From Deltaproteobacteria bacterium (lineage in GTDB: Bacteria > Desulfobacterota > Desulfomonilia > UBA1062): DNA of 43,445 bases. Below, in pieces: positions 9,489 through 16,790 of the stretch. Under the pieces are notes generated by a model. The model saw nothing but the letters and a program-made list of their open reading frames with translations. It did not search any database and was not told where the DNA came from. The translations under genes and the position numbers were made by a program. The stretch is from positions 1 to 43,445 of the forward strand of contig JAHDOV010000008.1 in NCBI GenBank assembly GCA_018434685.1, written 5' to 3'. The number at the start of each line of letters is the position of its first letter. Within the stretch, counting starts at the first letter, position 1.

Positions 9489-10287
9489 TCTTGCCCTGCT
9501 GGAAGACGGCGAGGATATCACCTCGTCGGCCATATTCTCCCGTGATGAGCAGCTGCATGCAGTCTTCAAGGCCAAGGAAGAGGGCATACTCGCAGGAATC
9601 GACGTCGCACGCCAGGTGTTTCATAGGGTCAATCCCGCCATCAGCTGCGATTTTACGATCACGGACGGAACCCTGGTGAAGAAAGGCCAGGCCATAGGAG
9701 CTGTCCGGGGCCCTGCCACGGACATCCTCAAGGCAGAGCGGGTGGCCCTGAATTTCATGCAGCGAATGAGCGGCATCGCGACCTCGACTGCACGGTACGT
9801 GAGCCGAGTCCAGGGAACCCGGGCCCGCATACTCGATACGAGGAAGACCGCACCGGGCCACCGTGTTCTGGATAAGATGGCGGTGAAGACCGGCGGCGGT
9901 ATGAATCACCGCATGGGTCTGTGGGACATGGCGCTCATCAAGGACAACCACATCGACCGGGTCGGTTCCCTTCAAGAGGCGGTGAGAAAGGTGCGGCAGT
10001 CCTGTGCGGGGATTCCCGTCGAGGTGGAGGCGCGGAGCCTCGATGATGTTAGACAACTCATGAAAATCGGTGTAGACAGGATCATGCTCGACAATTTTTC
10101 CCTCGAGAACATGAGACGGGCCGTGGAGATGGTGCAGGGAGAGGTACCGCTGGAGGCCTCGGGAGGCATTACACTCGAGACGGTCAGGGACGTTGCCCTG
10201 ACCGGTGTAGACTACATATCCGTGGGAGATATCACTCACTCGATGAAATCTTTGGATATCTCCCTTATCATAGAGGGAGCATCATGA
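9454..10287 (+). CDS. nadC: nicotinate-nucleotide pyrophosphorylase (quinolinate PRTase)
   Basis: NadC converts quinolinate and PRPP to nicotinate mononucleotide with CO2 release. The 277-residue length is normal. Conserved blocks include ALNFMQRMSGIATST, the active-site stretch DTRKTAPGHRVLDKMAVKTG, the segment GGMNHRMGLWDMALIKDNH, and the C-terminal strand motifs EVEARSLDD, DRIMLDNFS and LEASGGITLETV of the type II PRTase barrel. The start lies 35 bp inside the upstream gene and the stop overlaps nadA by 4 bp (ATGA), so the NAD genes are translationally coupled. Confidence 0.97.
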   Translation: MNTRELIESIIDLALLEDGEDITSSAIFSRDEQLHAVFKAKEEGILAGIDVARQVFHRVNPAISCDFTITDGTLVKKGQAIGAVRGPATDILKAERVALNFMQRMSGIATSTARYVSRVQGTRARILDTRKTAPGHRVLDKMAVKTGGGMNHRMGLWDMALIKDNHIDRVGSLQEAVRKVRQSCAGIPVEVEARSLDDVRQLMKIGVDRIMLDNFSLENMRRAVEMVQGEVPLEASGGITLETVRDVALTGVDYISVGDITHSMKSLDISLIIEGAS

Positions 10288-11324
10288 AAGACAGTGCAGC
10301 ACGGGCAACCATAACCCGGATAAAGCAGGAAATGGGTGATCGTCTGGTCATCCTCGGACACCATTACCAGAGCGATGAGGTGCTGGAGTTTGCAGACTAT
10401 GTCGGTGACTCACTCGAACTGGCGAAAAAGGCCGCCACCATTGACAAGGCCGATACCCTGGTCTTCTGCGGGGTGTACTTCATGGCCGAAACCGCTGCTG
10501 TCCTCGCACCGGACAAGTCCGTATATATACCGGACCTCCATGCCGGATGCCCGCTCGCAGACATGGCAAAGGAAGACGACGTAGCCAGGGCGTGGGAACG
10601 GATCAGAAGCATCTCCTCCTCAATAACCCCGGTTACCTACGTGAACTCATCGGTTGAGATAAAGGCCTTCTGCGGAAGGAATAACGGGATCGTCTGCACG
10701 TCCGGTAATGCCGGGAAGGTTTTCGCCTGGGCGTTCGAGCAGGCCCAAAAGGTGTTCTTCATGCCGGACAGGAACCTCGGGAGGAACACCGCCCATGGCA
10801 TGCATATCCCCGATCATGAGATCGTCGAGTGGAATCCTGAAAAGCCTCAGGGCGGCCTCGCCGATGATGAGATCGAAAACGCCCGGGTGATCCTCTGGAA
10901 AGGGTGGTGTCCCGTACACTGGCCCGGCTTCACCCGCGAGAATGTGCAGGACCTGCGCCGGCACTATCCGGGCATCAAGGTGATCGTACACCCCGAGTCC
11001 GACCCGGACACGGTCCAGGCAAGTGATGTCTCCGGTTCCACTGCCAAGATCATCGAATATGTCCAGGGGCTCAAACACGGCGACAAGGTAGCCATCGGCA
11101 CCGAATACAACCTGGTTGCCCGTGTGGCCAAGAGGTATCTGCCGCTGATGGAAGTAATGCCGTTGAGCAGGCAGCTGTGCGACGACATGGCAAAGATCAC
11201 CCTGGATAAGCTCGCCCTTACCCTGACCAGTCTCGAGGGCGATACTTTCCGGGTAGTCGTGGAGGAAGACATTGCCAGGGATGCATTCAAAGCCCTCACG
11301 AACATGCTGGGGATACAGCGATGA
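10284..11324 (+). CDS. nadA: quinolinate synthase A
   Basis: NadA condenses iminoaspartate with dihydroxyacetone phosphate to quinolinate using an oxygen-sensitive [4Fe-4S] cluster. The 346-residue protein carries ILGHHYQ, GDSLELA, VTYVNSSVEIKAFC and CTSGNA, and the three likely cluster ligands are Cys138 (VCTSGNA), Cys209 (WCPVH) and Cys299 (LCDDM). The cluster assignment is by family pattern, not proven here. It overlaps nadC and nadB by 4 bp each, which places the enzyme making iminoaspartate (NadB) and the one using it side by side. Confidence 0.97.
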   Translation: MKDSAARATITRIKQEMGDRLVILGHHYQSDEVLEFADYVGDSLELAKKAATIDKADTLVFCGVYFMAETAAVLAPDKSVYIPDLHAGCPLADMAKEDDVARAWERIRSISSSITPVTYVNSSVEIKAFCGRNNGIVCTSGNAGKVFAWAFEQAQKVFFMPDRNLGRNTAHGMHIPDHEIVEWNPEKPQGGLADDEIENARVILWKGWCPVHWPGFTRENVQDLRRHYPGIKVIVHPESDPDTVQASDVSGSTAKIIEYVQGLKHGDKVAIGTEYNLVARVAKRYLPLMEVMPLSRQLCDDMAKITLDKLALTLTSLEGDTFRVVVEEDIARDAFKALTNMLGIQR

Positions 11325-12967
11325 ACCCGACAGTCAAAGAAACCGAATGTCTTATCATCGGAACCGGCATAGCCGGTGCAACCTGTGCGTACATCGCTGC
11401 CAAGTGCGGGCTCAAGGTGTGTCTGCTCACCAAGAGGTCGAACCCGGTATTGACCAATACGAACCGTGCTCAGGGTGGAATCGTGTACGCGGGCCATGGA
11501 GACAGTCCCGAACTCCTCAAACAGGATATCCTCAAGGCAGGGAGAAACATCAACAGCATTGAGACAGTCGATTTCCTCGCCAAGAACGGCCCGGGTATCG
11601 TGAAAGAGGTGCTCATCGATGCGCTCAATGTCGAGTTCACCCATCTCAAGGGACCTGAGGACGAGAACTATGATCTGACCCGCGAGGGCGCTCACTCAGT
11701 AAAACGCATCCTCTACTCGGCCGACCATACCGGCCACGAGATCGAAGAGGCTTTGATCAACGCGCTGAAAATCAACGAGAACGTGGAGATCATCACCAAT
11801 GCCACCGCTGTGGATCTCATCACGCTGCACCACCATTCCTCTGATGTCCAGACCCAGTACGTGCTGGATGACCGGTGCATCGGCGCCTACGTCTTTATGG
11901 ACGAAACCAAGGAGGTCAAAACCTTCCTGGCTCAGTACACCGTACTTGCCACGGGCGGCCTGGGAGACATCTACATCCACTCCACCAATGAGAAGGGCAC
12001 AGTTGGCGACGGGATCGTCATGGCGAAACGTGCCGGCGCCCGGGTGCTCAATATGGAATTCATGCAGTTCCATCCCACGACGCTCTATATTCCGGGTGCC
12101 AGGAGATTTCTCATCTCCGAGGCCGTACGGGGTGAGGGCGCACGGCTGAAGAATCTCCGGGGGGAATTCTTCATGGAGAAATACAACCCGGAACTCAAGG
12201 ACCTTGCGCCCCGGGATGAGGTGTCCGTGGCCATATGGCAGGAACTGATCGAGAATGCCGAAGACCATGTCATGCTCGACATTGCCAACTTTGTCGACGA
12301 AGATATCCCCACGAGGTTTCCGAACATCTATGCCACCTGCAAGGAATCCGGGATCGACATTACCAGGGAACCGGTGCCGGTCGTGCCGGCAGCGCACTAT
12401 TTCTGCGGGGGCGTCCATGTGAACACGGCAGGGAGGACCACCTTGAAGGGGCTCTATGCCATTGGCGAGGTCTCGTGCACCGGACTCCACGGCGCAAACC
12501 GCCTTGCATCGACGTCGCTGCTCGAGGGCCTTACCTGGGGATACCATGCCGCGCAGGATATTGCCGCCCGTATCAATTCCGGGTGTACGGTGAGTTCCAA
12601 GGTCTTAAAGACTGCCCGCGACTGGATTCCCCTTGGTGCTGAAGAGAACGAGGACCCTGCACTGATTGCCCAGGACTGGGTATCCATCAAGAGCACCATG
12701 TGGAACTATGTGGGAATCGTGCGGACCAGTGCCCGGCTGAAGATTGCCCTTGACGGACTGAGGCACATGTACCTCAGGATCGAAGACTTCTACAAGGAAA
12801 CGCCGGTATCAAAAGACATTATCAGCCTCTTCCATGGCGCACAGTCTGCGATCATGGTTGCAGAGGCTGCGCTGAGAAACAAGCATTCCATCGGCTGCCA
12901 CCTCATCAGGGATTCGAAGGCCTCCAGCAGATCATACCCGACAATGCGGAGGAACTACTTTCCCTAG
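11321..12967 (+). CDS. nadB: L-aspartate oxidase
   Basis: NadB oxidises L-aspartate to iminoaspartate for NAD synthesis; in anaerobes fumarate can serve as electron acceptor. The 548-residue flavoprotein shows an N-terminal FAD-binding GTGIAGATCA motif, the family segment NRAQGGIVYAGHGDSPE, EFMQFHPTTLY, ISEAVRGEGARL, and the second FAD contact GLYAIGEVSCTGLHGANRLA followed by STSLLEGL. The capping-domain features distinguish it poorly from SdhA/FrdA by eye, but the operon with nadC and nadA settles it. No convincing terminator was seen after the stop at 12967. Confidence 0.96.
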   Translation: MNPTVKETECLIIGTGIAGATCAYIAAKCGLKVCLLTKRSNPVLTNTNRAQGGIVYAGHGDSPELLKQDILKAGRNINSIETVDFLAKNGPGIVKEVLIDALNVEFTHLKGPEDENYDLTREGAHSVKRILYSADHTGHEIEEALINALKINENVEIITNATAVDLITLHHHSSDVQTQYVLDDRCIGAYVFMDETKEVKTFLAQYTVLATGGLGDIYIHSTNEKGTVGDGIVMAKRAGARVLNMEFMQFHPTTLYIPGARRFLISEAVRGEGARLKNLRGEFFMEKYNPELKDLAPRDEVSVAIWQELIENAEDHVMLDIANFVDEDIPTRFPNIYATCKESGIDITREPVPVVPAAHYFCGGVHVNTAGRTTLKGLYAIGEVSCTGLHGANRLASTSLLEGLTWGYHAAQDIAARINSGCTVSSKVLKTARDWIPLGAEENEDPALIAQDWVSIKSTMWNYVGIVRTSARLKIALDGLRHMYLRIEDFYKETPVSKDIISLFHGAQSAIMVAEAALRNKHSIGCHLIRDSKASSRSYPTMRRNYFP

Positions 12968-13069
12968 AAACCACGCCGATCCTTCAGGCACCTGTTGTTC
13001 TCCCGTGCTCAGTTCTTCTGCCTGTCACCGGAAAGGGTATGGGGGGTGATGGTCCCGAAGCTGCGCCGC

Positions 13070-13097
13070 TTATGGTGTTCTCGCCATATTATGGTTT
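13070..13097 (+). promoter_or_regulatory. paired TTATGGT elements, candidate activator site
   Basis: TTATGGTG (13070-13077) and TTATGGTTT (13089-13097) start 19 bp apart and lie about 100-125 bp upstream of the -24 element at 13195. CCATA (13084-13088) between them makes inverted pairs with both. The same words recur upstream of the second sigma-54-like promoter. Enhancer-binding proteins of sigma-54 usually bind at such distances. The match is by eye and speculative. Confidence 0.3.
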
Positions 13098-13194
13098 CGG
13101 CACCACTTCGAAAACAGGAGTTTCATACCAAGGGGTTCAACCGGGTTAACTGATAAATTACCTGATATCGGATTGTTAGCATCTTGATTGCCGG

Positions 13195-13211
13195 TGGCAC
13201 GCCATTCGCAA
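13195..13211 (+). promoter_or_regulatory. sigma-54 (-24/-12) promoter
   Basis: TGGCACG (13195-13201), four bases, then TCGCA (13206-13210) gives the obligatory GG-N10-GC spacing (GG 13196-13197, GC 13208-13209) and matches the RpoN consensus at 11 of 12 defined positions. The expected start point is near 13221, just before the Cys-rich gene at 13241. This argues that the upstream in-frame TTG at 13184, which lies before the start point, is not the start codon. Confidence 0.65.
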
Positions 13212-13240
13212 TATGGGAAGGTGGATTTGCTGGGTCCTCT

Positions 13241-13549
13241 ATGAAAGAGAATATGAGATCAGGGAAAATTCGTGACAGTCTCTGCGATCAGTGTGGAAAA
13301 GGCATTGCTGTGGAGGTGTGTGACGGTTGTGAAAAATCCCTCTGCAAGAAATGCCGCTCACTGGAGATCTACAGGACGGATGACGGAGAGATAACCCTCA
13401 AGTGTTTCTGCGCTGCATGCTTGTCCGACCCGCACCTCAACCCCCAGGGAGGGCATGAAAAGGTCTTCGGCCTCGAGGATGTAACCGATATGGTCAACCA
13501 GGGCAGGGACAGGAATAATCGCTTCAAGATCAAGCTCAAGATATGCTAG
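13241..13549 (+). CDS. small Cys-rich zinc-finger-like protein
   Basis: I recognise no family with certainty. The 102-residue protein has regularly spaced cysteines: CDQC (15-18), CDGC (27-30), CKKC (35-38), CFCAAC (55-60) and a terminal Cys102. This is the spacing of a compact treble-clef or B-box-like zinc-binding module of about 50 residues, followed by a basic tail (RNNRFKIKLKIC). There is no signal peptide. I chose ATG 13241; ATG 13253 is also possible and neither has a strong Shine-Dalgarno. A sigma-54 promoter lies 20-45 bp upstream, so expression is probably activator-dependent. A short hairpin (13552-13565, CATCT/AGATG) follows the stop. The function is unknown. Confidence 0.7.
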   Translation: MKENMRSGKIRDSLCDQCGKGIAVEVCDGCEKSLCKKCRSLEIYRTDDGEITLKCFCAACLSDPHLNPQGGHEKVFGLEDVTDMVNQGRDRNNRFKIKLKIC

Positions 13550-13570
13550 CGCATCTCATCAGATGTTCTT

Positions 13571-13626
13571 ATGGTTTGCAACCCCTAACCACATAATCCC
13601 CTTAGGGTATAGCCACCATAAACCAT
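13571..13626. promoter_or_regulatory. nested inverted repeats upstream of second sigma-54 promoter
   Basis: Outer arms ATGGTTT (13571-13577) and AAACCAT (13620-13626) enclose inner arms CCCTAA (13583-13588) and TTAGGG (13602-13607). The reverse strand also carries TATGGTG (13614-13620), matching the word at 13071. The element lies 55-110 bp upstream of the -24 box at 13681, a usual place for an enhancer-binding protein. This is an inference from pattern only. Confidence 0.35.
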
Positions 13627-13680
13627 GGAGGGGAATTAAAATAAGGTAGTTAATTCAATATTATATGAAATCAGATCCCG

Positions 13681-13697
13681 TGGCATGCCTTTAGCAT
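13681..13697 (+). promoter_or_regulatory. second sigma-54 (-24/-12) promoter
   Basis: TGGCATG (13681-13687), N4, TAGCA (13692-13696) keeps the strict GG-N10-GC spacing (13682-13683 and 13694-13695) and matches the RpoN consensus at 10 of 12 positions. The expected start point is near 13707. The nearest downstream feature is a strong intrinsic terminator at 13875-13943, so it should drive a transcript of about 237 nt with no obvious gene. Confidence 0.55.
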
Positions 13698-13706
13698 TAT
13701 AGAGAG

Positions 13707-13943
13707 ATGAAAACAGGGGTTTTCGGCTCAATACATGCTCTTTTACAACATATAACTATTGTATCTTACGTACGTTCGGCATGTGCGCAGGGCGCATAAG
13801 TCCTGCACGGGTATCACCGGTGTCATTGCCGCTTCAGTACTCAGATAACAGTTCTTAACTGAAACCTCCTTTTGATGCCAGAAGACGGGACAAGAAAATA
13901 CTCCGCTAACCGTCCCCACACCTTATCTTCTGGCATTTTTTTT
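13707..13943 (+). ncRNA. candidate small RNA with anti-Shine-Dalgarno-like linker
   Basis: The proposed transcript runs from the second sigma-54 promoter to the terminator at 13943, about 237 nt. It contains hairpins GAAAAC-AGGG-GTTTTC (13709-13724), TGCGC-AGG-GCGCA around 13784-13796 and CAGTT-CTT-AACTG (13849-13861). The unpaired linker ACCTCCTTTT (13864-13873) is followed by the terminator stem. The linker copies the 3' tail of 16S rRNA and could pair with AAGGAGGT ribosome-binding sites. A 30-codon frame starts at the predicted +1 (13707-13799, MKTGVFGSIH...), but it has no usable ribosome-binding site, so I favour a non-coding RNA. The rest of the 512-base gap to rplU holds only the rplU promoter. 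Evidence is pattern-based. Confidence 0.45.
13875..13943 (+). terminator. intrinsic terminator before rplU
   Basis: ATGCCAGAAGA (13875-13885) pairs perfectly with TCTTCTGGCAT (13926-13936), with an inner GGGAC/GTCCC pair in the loop, followed by eight consecutive T (13936-13943). It ends whatever transcript enters this gap; rplU has its own promoter just downstream. Confidence 0.85.
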
Positions 13944-13992
13944 GTCCATTTCCTTCCCGGGCAAGAAAGATGGCTACGAGCGGGAAAATCCC

Positions 13993-14019
13993 TTGACAAT
14001 CATGGCAAGTTTCATTAAT
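13993..14019 (+). promoter_or_regulatory. promoter for the rplU operon
   Basis: A perfect TTGACA -35 box (13993-13998) is followed by an AT-rich -10 region; ATTAAT (14014-14019, spacing 15) is the best hexamer and TAATAG (14016-14021, spacing 17) an alternative. It lies just after the terminator at 13943 and about 40 bp before the rplU ATG. Confidence 0.6.
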
Positions 14020-14061
14020 AGCTCAACAACCTTTCGTATAAACGTGCTATAGGAGCTAAAA

Positions 14062-14382
14062 ATGTATGCTGTTATAAAGACAGGCGGAAAACAGTACAAG
14101 GTTGAAACAGGTGACACGATTCAGATCGAAAAGATCAATGCTGAAAAGGGCGACTCGGTAACATTCGACGAGGTTCTCTTTGTCGGCGGCGAAGAATACC
14201 GGCTCGGATCACCAAGGGTCGAGGGTGTCACGGTAAGCGGCAAGATCGTGCGGCAGATGAGAGCGAAAAAGATAATCGTTTTCAAGATGAAGAAGAGAAA
14301 GGGATATAGAAAGAAACAAGGTCACAGACAGAACCTTACTGAAGTCTATATCACCCAGATCGATTCAGCCAAGGAGGCCTAA
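14062..14382 (+). CDS. rplU: 50S ribosomal protein L21
   Basis: L21 is a 23S rRNA-binding protein of the large subunit. The 106-residue length is standard. MYAVIKTGGKQYKV at the start and the basic C-terminal segment KMKKRKGYRKKQGHRQ are the family signatures. AGGAGC precedes the ATG. It opens the rplU-rpmA-obgE group, a conserved order in many bacteria. Confidence 0.98.
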   Translation: MYAVIKTGGKQYKVETGDTIQIEKINAEKGDSVTFDEVLFVGGEEYRLGSPRVEGVTVSGKIVRQMRAKKIIVFKMKKRKGYRKKQGHRQNLTEVYITQIDSAKEA

Positions 14383-14385
14383 GCC

Positions 14386-14646
14386 ATGGCACATAAGAAA
14401 TCAGGCGGGACATCGCGAAACGGCCGTGACACAGCAGGGAAGCGCCTCGGCGTGAAACGCTTCGATGGCCAGGAAGTCAAGGCCGGGAGTATCATTGTCC
14501 GTCAGCGCGGTACAAGGATTCATCCAGGTGAAAACGTCGGCTGCGGCAGGGATTATACCCTTTTTGCTCTTACTGATGGGGTCGTAAAGTTCGAAACCCT
14601 TTTCAATAATAAAAAGAGGGTGAATATCAAATCCAGTGCTGCTTAG
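14386..14646 (+). CDS. rpmA: 50S ribosomal protein L27
   Basis: L27 reaches the peptidyl transferase centre. The N-terminus [20 protein letters not shown] followed by LGVKRFDGQ is diagnostic, and [17 protein letters not shown] is the conserved core. The protein is 86 residues, normal for the family, without the cleavable N-terminal extension found in Firmicutes. It lies 3 bp after rplU and 3 bp before obgE. Confidence 0.98.
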   Translation: MAHKKSGGTSRNGRDTAGKRLGVKRFDGQEVKAGSIIVRQRGTRIHPGENVGCGRDYTLFALTDGVVKFETLFNNKKRVNIKSSAA

Positions 14647-14649
14647 CAT

Positions 14650-15639
14650 ATGGACTTCATTGATGAGTCGAAGATCTACCTAAAAGCGGGCAACGGCGGG
14701 AACGGCTGTTGCTCGTTCAGGCGTGAAAAATACGTACCCAGGGGCGGACCTAACGGAGGAGATGGCGGCAAGGGCGGAGATATCATAATCGAAGCGAGCC
14801 CCCATTTCCATACCCTCCTCGATCAGCGCTACCATCCACACTACAAATCCGAAAAGGGCCAGCATGGTCAGGGCAAGAATTGCGCTGGCCATTCCGGCCG
14901 GGATCTCGTCATTCATGTCCCGCTGGGCACCCTGGTGAAGGATGCCCATACCGGTGAGGTCTGCGCCGATCTGACGGAAGCAGGGCAGTCCTTTGTTGCG
15001 GCACGGGGCGGGAAAGGCGGCAGGGGCAATGCCCAGTTCGCCACCTCCACCATGCAGGCGCCGCGCTACTGTGAGCCGGGTGTCCCGGGCGAAGAGAGAG
15101 ACTATCTCCTTGTCCTGAAACTCCTGGCAGATGTCGGCCTGGTGGGATTTCCCAACGCGGGAAAATCAACCTTGATCTCGAAGGTTTCCAGTGCACGACC
15201 CAAGATCGCCGATTATCCCTTCACCACCCTGGTGCCGAATCTCGGCATGGTCAGGTGGAAGGGTTCCGATTTCGTGATGGCCGACATTCCCGGGATCATC
15301 GAGGGTGCCCACAAGGGTGTGGGGCTCGGTCTGCGGTTTCTCAAGCACATCGAACGTACCAGGATCATCGTCTATGTGGTGGACCTGTCTCCTGAGAATA
15401 CCAGGAACCCACAGGAGGAATTTGCCGTACTCAGGGAGGAGCTCAAGGCTTACTCGGAGCAACTCCTGGATCTGAAGCAGTTCGTGGTCCTGAACAAGGC
15501 GGATCTCCTGCCGAAAAAAGATCAGGCAAAAGAAGCAGTTGCGTTTATCCGGGGCACGGGTTATCCTTGTTTTATTGCCTCGGCCCTGACGGGTGAGGGT
15601 TTGGACACAGTTCTCGATGAAATAATTAAGGAATTATAA
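14650..15639 (+). CDS. obgE: Obg family GTPase
   Basis: Obg is an essential GTPase acting in 50S subunit maturation and growth control. The 329-residue protein has the glycine-rich Obg fold (about 1-158; GGNGGNGC at the start with repeated GGxGG) and then a G domain with P-loop GFPNAGKST, switch II DIPGIIEGAHKG, specificity motif NKAD and the SALTGEG G5 loop. The variable C-terminal domain of some Obg proteins is absent, which is common. It is co-transcribed with rplU and rpmA. Confidence 0.97.
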   Translation: MDFIDESKIYLKAGNGGNGCCSFRREKYVPRGGPNGGDGGKGGDIIIEASPHFHTLLDQRYHPHYKSEKGQHGQGKNCAGHSGRDLVIHVPLGTLVKDAHTGEVCADLTEAGQSFVAARGGKGGRGNAQFATSTMQAPRYCEPGVPGEERDYLLVLKLLADVGLVGFPNAGKSTLISKVSSARPKIADYPFTTLVPNLGMVRWKGSDFVMADIPGIIEGAHKGVGLGLRFLKHIERTRIIVYVVDLSPENTRNPQEEFAVLREELKAYSEQLLDLKQFVVLNKADLLPKKDQAKEAVAFIRGTGYPCFIASALTGEGLDTVLDEIIKEL

Positions 15640-15644
15640 GGCAT

Positions 15645-16790
15645 ATGAAAGGCAGTTCGAGATCGTCTCTGAAATCATGCAAACGTATCCTGGTAAAGAT
15701 CGGTTCACGGGTATTGAATACCGGTGACGGTTTGAACAACCGGGTCATAGACCGCCTCTGCGATGACCTTTCCCTCCTGCGTGACCAGGGCAGGGAGTTT
15801 GCGCTCGTTTCATCGGGTGCCATTGCCGAGGGCAACGCCATCATGAAGATCCCCGCATCGCACATGACCCTGTCGAAGAAGCAGGCCCTTGCAGCAATAG
15901 GGCAGGGCAGCCTGATACGGGCCTATACCGATGCATTCAGGAGATACGGATATACGACGGCCCAGATCCTCATCACGCGGGAAGACCTGGATGACCGGCA
16001 TCGCTACATCAATATCCGCAACACCTTCACCAGCCTGTTCGAACTCGGTGCAATCCCCATCATCAACGAGAACGATACGGTCTCCGTTGACGAGATCAAG
16101 TTCACCGACAACGACATGCTCTCGGCCATGATCGTTCCCCTGGTCGAGGCACAGGCAATGATTATCCTCACGGATACGCCGGCTGTCTACCGGGACGACC
16201 CGCGCACCAATCCCGACGCCGAGGTGCTCTCCGAGGTAAAGGATATCAAGGCCAGGGACATCGAAGCCTTCAGCAGCGATTCCGGGGCCATGGGAAGGGG
16301 CGGAATCAAGTCCAAGCTCCAGGCAGCCTACCATGCATCCCTGCTCGGGATTCCCACGGTCATCACCTCTGCATACATCCCGCAGGCGGTCAGCTCGGTG
16401 CTGGGCGGCGAGGAGATCGGCACCTTTGTCCACCCGAGAAAGAAGGGGAGGCTTACCCAGAAGAATCACTGGATCAGCTTTGTCACGCGGCCCAAGGGAA
16501 GGGTCATCATCGATGAAGGCGCCGCGCTCATGCTCATCAACAATGGAAAGAGCCTGCTGCCCTGCGGAGTCGTCGGCGTGGAGGGGAGTTTCTCTGCGGG
16601 AGATCCCGTTGAGATCAAGGAGAGAAGTGGCGAGGTCATTGCCTTGGGACTGAGCAACTTTACCGCCGAAGAGATCAACAAGGTCAAGGGTGCCAACACC
16701 AGGGATGTCTGCACCATACTCGCCCATGAGTGTGACGAGGAGGTCGTTCACCGCAACAACCTGATCTTGAAAAAGGAGTCCGGACAGTGA
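15645..16790 (+). CDS. proB: glutamate 5-kinase
   Basis: ProB phosphorylates L-glutamate in the first step of proline synthesis. The 381-residue protein begins its amino-acid-kinase domain with RILVKIGSRVL; further conserved blocks are VSSGAIAEG, QAQILITREDL, PIINENDTV, FTDNDMLSAM and MGRGGIKSKLQAA. A C-terminal PUA domain (about 285-375; GRVIIDEGA, GVVGVEGSF) is present, as in the full-length form. The stop overlaps the proA start as GTGA. Confidence 0.97.
   Translation: MKGSSRSSLKSCKRILVKIGSRVLNTGDGLNNRVIDRLCDDLSLLRDQGREFALVSSGAIAEGNAIMKIPASHMTLSKKQALAAIGQGSLIRAYTDAFRRYGYTTAQILITREDLDDRHRYINIRNTFTSLFELGAIPIINENDTVSVDEIKFTDNDMLSAMIVPLVEAQAMIILTDTPAVYRDDPRTNPDAEVLSEVKDIKARDIEAFSSDSGAMGRGGIKSKLQAAYHASLLGIPTVITSAYIPQAVSSVLGGEEIGTFVHPRKKGRLTQKNHWISFVTRPKGRVIIDEGAALMLINNGKSLLPCGVVGVEGSFSAGDPVEIKERSGEVIALGLSNFTAEEINKVKGANTRDVCTILAHECDEEVVHRNNLILKKESGQ

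Noticed and set aside
13184-13240. In-frame TTG at 13184 as start of the Cys-rich protein
   Set aside because: It lies upstream of the predicted sigma-54 start point near 13221 and the added residues are not similar to the Cys module.
13707-13799. Thirty-codon frame starting MKTGVFGSIH at the predicted transcript start
   Set aside because: No ribosome-binding site, odd composition and a position at +1. I cannot exclude a leaderless peptide, but a non-coding transcript is simpler.
13560-13943. 4.5S (SRP) or 6S RNA in the gap before rplU
   Set aside because: The SRP signature GGAAGGAAGCAGCC is absent, and the 5' and 3' ends of the region do not pair as in 6S RNA.
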